Of a stretch of 19,008 bases of DNA, positions 15,273 to 19,008 are shown piece after piece. The notes under the pieces were generated by a model. It had not been told where the DNA came from and searched no databases. It worked only from the letters and a program-made list of their open reading frames with translations. Each line of letters opens with the position of its first letter. The stretch's first letter is position 1. A program made the translations under genes and the position numbers. This DNA comes from Methanobacteriota archaeon (GTDB taxonomy: Archaea; Thermoplasmatota; Poseidoniia; Poseidoniales; Thalassarchaeaceae): contig PCAI01000009.1 of NCBI GenBank assembly GCA_002731195.1, forward strand, positions 1-19,008. Direction: 5' to 3'.

Positions 15273-15758
15273 ATGCAAAGGTTGGAAAGTGTGGAGCAAA
15301 TTATCGAAAGATATGCTGTTACAAGTAATCCAATTAAAAGTAAAATTTATGTTATTTTGGGATGTTTATTTGTCTTTTTTGCAATAATTGGAGTTTTTGT
15401 CCCGGGATGGCCTACCGTTTCTTGGGCAGTCCCTGCAGCATTTCTATTTTCTATTTCTAATGAAAGGTTATTTCATTGGAGTTTGACTAATTCATATTTT
15501 GGTTCTGCGATATTTGAATACTATGCTACCGGTAAAACAATTCCAAAACATGCAAAATATGGAATTGTAGGATTGATTTCTCTGATGACATCATTGTCTG
15601 CATATTTTGTATGGCATGTCTCTACAAAAGGAAGTGGTGAACTAACAGATCCATCTTCTTGGAATGGTGCTGACCCAGGATATGGTGCTACAACTATTAT
15701 TTTAGTAGGAATTATTGGAATTTTATATATAATTCTAAAAATAAAAAGTCGTGAATAG
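15273..15758 (+). CDS. DUF454 (YbaN-like) membrane protein
   Basis: A 161-residue inner-membrane protein of unknown function. It matches the DUF454 pattern: LGCLFVFFAIIGVFVPGWPT (residues 29-48) in the first hydrophobic hairpin, then FLFSISNERLFHWSLTNSYF and the GKTIPKHAK block, which in this family joins the helices. Hydrophobic segments lie at about 24-43, 49-62, 96-115 and 138-157. The C-terminal third contains an unusual polar loop (SGELTDPSSWNGADPGYG) that I do not recall in bacterial YbaN. The gene lies between purN and purH and converges on purH with a 2-base gap. Nothing links its role to purines. Confidence 0.85.
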   Translation: MQRLESVEQIIERYAVTSNPIKSKIYVILGCLFVFFAIIGVFVPGWPTVSWAVPAAFLFSISNERLFHWSLTNSYFGSAIFEYYATGKTIPKHAKYGIVGLISLMTSLSAYFVWHVSTKGSGELTDPSSWNGADPGYGATTIILVGIIGILYIILKIKSRE

Positions 15759-15760
15759 AA

Positions 15761-17353
15761 TTAATGTAAAAACAGTCTCTTGTTAGTGAATAACATAGAC
15801 ATTTGATGCTCATTCGCGGCATCTATTACTTCCTGATCTCTTATTGAACCTCCTGGTTGAATAACTGTTCTTACTCCAATTTCATTCGCGGCATCGATGC
15901 CGTCCCTAAATGGGAAGAAAGCGTCTGAAATCATCATTGATGATTTGGCTCTTTTACCTGCTCTCCTAGCGGCAATATGCACTGCTTCAACTCTACTTGT
16001 TTGGCCGGGCCCGATGCCTACTGTGGCAAACCCTGTTTCAGTTTCAGAAACAAGTGCAACAGAATTAGATTTTACTTCTGATAAGACTGTGCAACCAAAT
16101 TTTGCCAATGCATACTCATTTTCATTTGCAATTCTTTTTGTAACACATTTTACATTATTCCAATCAATATTAGGTGCACCTTGTATTTGCGAAACCCAAC
16201 CGCCATCGATTTGACGTATGCGCAACTCATCTTGTCTTGCAGTGAAATCTTCCAAAGTCAACATCCTTCTATTCTTCTTTGAAGATAATATTTCTAATGC
16301 ACCAGATGCATAACCTGGTGATATTATGCATTCAAAAAAATGGTTGGCAATTAATTCTGCGGTTTCTTTTTCAACTATTGAGGTAAACGCTATGACGCAT
16401 CCAAATGCACTTTCTGGGTCACTGGCCAATGCATTTTTCCAAGCGTTAGATTGATATTTATCCAAAGCAACACCACAGGGGTTGGTATGTTTTATTATTA
16501 CACAGCCATGTTTATACTGATTTGTAATATCTAATAAAAGTCCTCTAGCAATACGTAATGCACCATCTAAATCAAGATAATTATTGAAAGATAGTTCTTT
16601 GCCCCCGTGTTGTACTGCATTAGCAAGTCCGTATTTATCCTGTTTCATGGAATCCGAGTAGAAGGCTGCTGGCTGATGAGGATTTTCTCCATATCTTAGA
16701 TTCGTTCCCGAATCGGTATTTATGTGTAACTTACTAGGTATTTCCAACTTTTTAAATCGGTTTTCTAATTCATTACTCACTATTACATCATAAGATGCTG
16801 TACACTGATACGCGGAAATGGCCAAATTTTTCCTCATTTTGATATCAATACCTGAAGGATTTCCTGATGATTTAGAAAGATTTTTTATTATATCATTGTA
16901 TTGATCATTATGAGTAACAACGATAACGTCTTCATGATTTTTGGCTGCTGAACGAATCATCGTTGGTCCACCAATATCAATCATCTCTATCAAATCATCA
17001 TCGGAAGCTTTTGGCTCTTGTGCAGCAACATTCTGGAAGGGATAGAGGTTGACACAAACGAGATCAATTAATCCATATTCTAAAGTTTCTAAAGTTTCTA
17101 AATCTTCATCTTTTTTTCTACGAGCAAGGATTCCTCCATGGACTGCTGGATGGAGGGTTTTTACCCTTCCAGATAGTATTTCAGGATGGTTTGTTAATTC
17201 AGAAACATCCATTACTTCTATATTTGATTCTCTTAATTTCCTCGCAGTTCCACCAGTTGAAATTATTTTCCAGCCCATTTCATAAAGTGAATTAGCAAAC
17301 TCTACTATTCCTTCTTTTTCCCATACACTAAGAAGTGCTCGTGGACTGTCCAT
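15761..17353 (-). CDS. purH: bifunctional AICAR formyltransferase / IMP cyclohydrolase
   Basis: The last two steps of IMP synthesis in one cytosolic protein. The N-terminal cyclohydrolase domain (about 1-200) has LLSVWEKEGI, STGGTARKL and K66 in GRVKTLHPAVHGG. The C-terminal AICAR transformylase domain has RYGENPHQPAAFY, the K288-H289 catalytic pair in IKHTNPCG, SDPESAFG, and the terminal SDAFFPFRDGID, QPGGSIRD and LFTNKRLFLH blocks. The 530 residues make a full-length enzyme. Many archaea use separate PurP and PurO for these steps, so the bacterial-type fused enzyme is notable. It is followed downstream on the opposite strand by DUF454 and preceded by a thermosome gene on the same strand across 44 bases. 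Confidence 0.97.
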   Translation of the reverse strand: MDSPRALLSVWEKEGIVEFANSLYEMGWKIISTGGTARKLRESNIEVMDVSELTNHPEILSGRVKTLHPAVHGGILARRKKDEDLETLETLEYGLIDLVCVNLYPFQNVAAQEPKASDDDLIEMIDIGGPTMIRSAAKNHEDVIVVTHNDQYNDIIKNLSKSSGNPSGIDIKMRKNLAISAYQCTASYDVIVSNELENRFKKLEIPSKLHINTDSGTNLRYGENPHQPAAFYSDSMKQDKYGLANAVQHGGKELSFNNYLDLDGALRIARGLLLDITNQYKHGCVIIKHTNPCGVALDKYQSNAWKNALASDPESAFGCVIAFTSIVEKETAELIANHFFECIISPGYASGALEILSSKKNRRMLTLEDFTARQDELRIRQIDGGWVSQIQGAPNIDWNNVKCVTKRIANENEYALAKFGCTVLSEVKSNSVALVSETETGFATVGIGPGQTSRVEAVHIAARRAGKRAKSSMMISDAFFPFRDGIDAANEIGVRTVIQPGGSIRDQEVIDAANEHQMSMLFTNKRLFLH

Positions 17354-17397
17354 GTTATGCGATAAAACACAAGTTATTCAACAGTTCGATAATACAG

Positions 17398-18975
17398 CTA
17401 ATCTCCACGGGATGATATTACCTGATCTATTCTTAACATACTCATTGCTGTTTCTGTAGCTGATTCTAGTGATGCTTCAATTACTGAACGAGGGTGCCAA
17501 ACATCTTTAGTAGGAGTTACAAAACCTTCTATATTAATTCCCATTGGTATATCATTTTCTCTAGAGGCTGTACGTAATTCTAAGATACGATCTAAGGATT
17601 CTCCTCCAGAATTTTCTACCAACGTTGCAGGAATTGTTTCTAATGCTCTTGCAAATGCTTCCATGGCTAGTCTTGCCCTGCCTGGTTCTGATTCGGAAGC
17701 TTCTCTCACTGAATTGGCCATTTGAGAATGTATGGTACCTGCTCCAAGGAGTATTTCATTTTCAGTTATTGCAATAGATGTTGCGCGCAGAGAATCGTGT
17801 AAACCTCTAATTATTTCTTCAGTTGATACGTCTCCGGAACCTCCAACTTCTATAGTCACAATTTTTGGTTCTTTACATTTATCTATCGTTATTACATCTT
17901 CAATTTGATCTGTATGTTCTCTTCTTTCCCAATCTATTGACCCACAAATACCAATGTCTGAGGATTCTATATCCATAATGGAATCGATAATATTGGCCCC
18001 CGTAGCCTCTGCAATATTTTCTACTTCAGAAGAGTCTAATTCTCCAACTGTGAGAATAGAATTATCTGATAATAAATACAATATTTCTCGATCTATTTCG
18101 CCCGTACAAAATACGACATTTGCGCCGCTGTTGATTATTGCATTGGCTATCAATTGTTTGCGCTCCTGTTCGGCTTCTACAAAGGAGTCTAGTTGATTAG
18201 CGCTAGTAATTTTAATTTCTACATTTCTAGTAAATGAGCGTATTTTTAAATCTGAATCTAGTACTGCTATCTTAGGGTTTACTAAATTATTTGGCAAATT
18301 ATCCATCAATACTCTACGGTTAACTATAACTCCTTTTAGAAGGCGTGAACTATGAATAGAGTTTAGTCCACTCTTAAACATTGTAACATGTTCTGCACCC
18401 ACAGATTCTCTATTTTCTGAAAGTGTTGATAATGCTTCAACAATTATACTGGAAAAAAGATCAATTGCAGTTTCGGCACCTTTTCCTCTTAATGCAGTCT
18501 TAGCAACACCCAAAAGTCGTTCTTTGTTTACTGTTGTAGTTTCTTCTGCTATTTTTTCTTTAGCAGCTTTTAGAGCAATCCTATACCCTTCAACGAGTGT
18601 TAATGGATGGAGTCCCTTTTTGAGTAATATATTTGCTTCTATTAATAGTGAACCGCATAATAACATAGTCGTAGTTACACCATCTCCACATGTTTCTTCT
18701 TGAACATTGCCCATAGAAACCATCATTTTTGCAGCTGGGTGTTTGACCATAAGTTCCGCAACTATTTTTGCTCCATCATTAGTAATTGCAGTTGTACCAT
18801 CAGTTTTATACAACATTTTATCCAAACCTCGTGGGCCAAATGTTGGTTTAAGTAAATCTGAAAATACTCTTGCTGCTAAAATTAATTTTTCTTGTACTTC
18901 AGTGCCGCTTGTAATATTAGTTTGTTCTGGAACAATTACAACTTGTGGTTTCCCCGCCCCGTCACTCATTATCAT
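17398..18975 (-). CDS. thermosome subunit (group II chaperonin)
   Basis: An ATP-driven double-ring folding chamber subunit of the CCT/thermosome family. Nucleotide-binding motifs are clear: PTFGPRGLDKML (44-55), ITNDGAKI, HPAAKMM and GDGVTT (97-102, with D98). D394 (GLHDSL) matches the second conserved ATPase aspartate. Typical wording in the equatorial domain near the end (RARLAMEAFARALETIPATL, SATETAMSMLRIDQVI) supports the call. Divergent points are GAGTI where GGGA is usual, an altered VGGSGDVSTEE segment before D394, GDGVTT in place of GDGTTT, and a C-terminus ending SSRGD with no Gly/Met-rich tail. It may be one of several paralogous subunits. The start is ATG 18975, or Met 3 at 18969. 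Confidence 0.93.
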   Translation of the reverse strand: MIMSDGAGKPQVVIVPEQTNITSGTEVQEKLILAARVFSDLLKPTFGPRGLDKMLYKTDGTTAITNDGAKIVAELMVKHPAAKMMVSMGNVQEETCGDGVTTTMLLCGSLLIEANILLKKGLHPLTLVEGYRIALKAAKEKIAEETTTVNKERLLGVAKTALRGKGAETAIDLFSSIIVEALSTLSENRESVGAEHVTMFKSGLNSIHSSRLLKGVIVNRRVLMDNLPNNLVNPKIAVLDSDLKIRSFTRNVEIKITSANQLDSFVEAEQERKQLIANAIINSGANVVFCTGEIDREILYLLSDNSILTVGELDSSEVENIAEATGANIIDSIMDIESSDIGICGSIDWERREHTDQIEDVITIDKCKEPKIVTIEVGGSGDVSTEEIIRGLHDSLRATSIAITENEILLGAGTIHSQMANSVREASESEPGRARLAMEAFARALETIPATLVENSGGESLDRILELRTASRENDIPMGINIEGFVTPTKDVWHPRSVIEASLESATETAMSMLRIDQVISSRGD

Positions 18976-19008
18976 TACCGAAAACAGATGCCGTCATGAA
19001 TGCTTTGA
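18976..19008. other. upstream flank of the thermosome gene
   Basis: The last 33 bases of the window lie before the thermosome start and are too short to show a full promoter or another gene. I see no complete TATA-like box here. Confidence 0.3.

Noticed and set aside
17082..17107. Short tandem repeat CTAAAGTTT within purH
   Set aside because: It merely encodes a repeated Leu-Glu-Thr in a charged loop of the protein, too short to be a repeat element.
1..19008. Mobile elements, CRISPR arrays, defence genes or integrase sites
   Set aside because: I looked on both strands and found no transposase or integrase, no regularly spaced repeats and no long terminal inverted repeats; gene content is mostly housekeeping.

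Overview
This window is a dense, AT-rich stretch of a euryarchaeal chromosome, most probably a planktonic Thermoplasmatota lineage of the Marine Group II/III type. Archaeal markers are a group II chaperonin (thermosome) subunit, an archaeal-type DnaG with a Toprim core, a short pyruvoyl S-adenosylmethionine decarboxylase, an AsnC/Lrp regulator, TATA-like boxes about 25 bases before several starts, and a tRNA-Cys gene with an encoded CCA end. Some genes look bacterial, chiefly the fused PurH, a methyltransferase of the phthiotriol dimycocerosate type and a bacterial-style deoxyhypusine synthase homologue. That mixture suits marine planktonic euryarchaea, but the taxon is inferred, not proven.

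Layout. Bases 1-1441 (+) hold the end of an unknown gene, a small two-helix membrane protein, the lipoyl carrier GcvH and an RNase HI. A membrane protein (-), an ElaA-like acetyltransferase (+) and tRNA-Cys (-) follow, then a class I/II aminotransferase (+) and a likely speD-DHS operon (+) for polyamine or hypusine metabolism. Enolase and a Cys/His-rich unknown protein lie on the minus strand, facing an AsnC/Lrp regulator (+). A minus-strand run of TPR membrane protein, redoxin and methyltransferase comes next, preceded by dnaG. The dnaG leader can fold into a tRNA-sized cloverleaf. A plus-strand run of three unknown genes (one TerB-like) leads into mobA. The window ends with purN (-), a DUF454 membrane protein (+), purH (-) and a thermosome subunit (-).

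How it fits together. Most genes are housekeeping: purine synthesis (PurN, PurH), glycolysis (enolase), one-carbon/glycine metabolism (GcvH), polyamines (SpeD, DHS family), molybdenum cofactor (MobA), protein folding (thermosome) and RNA/DNA processing (DnaG, RNase HI). Packing is extreme: all six tail-to-tail gene junctions fall between a 16-base overlap and a 2-base gap. I see no mobile element, CRISPR array or long repeat, and no gene-free stretch over 300 bases. The most unusual items are the tRNA-Cys with changes at both ends of the 18:55 elbow contact, the cloverleaf ahead of dnaG, and the speD-DHS pairing.
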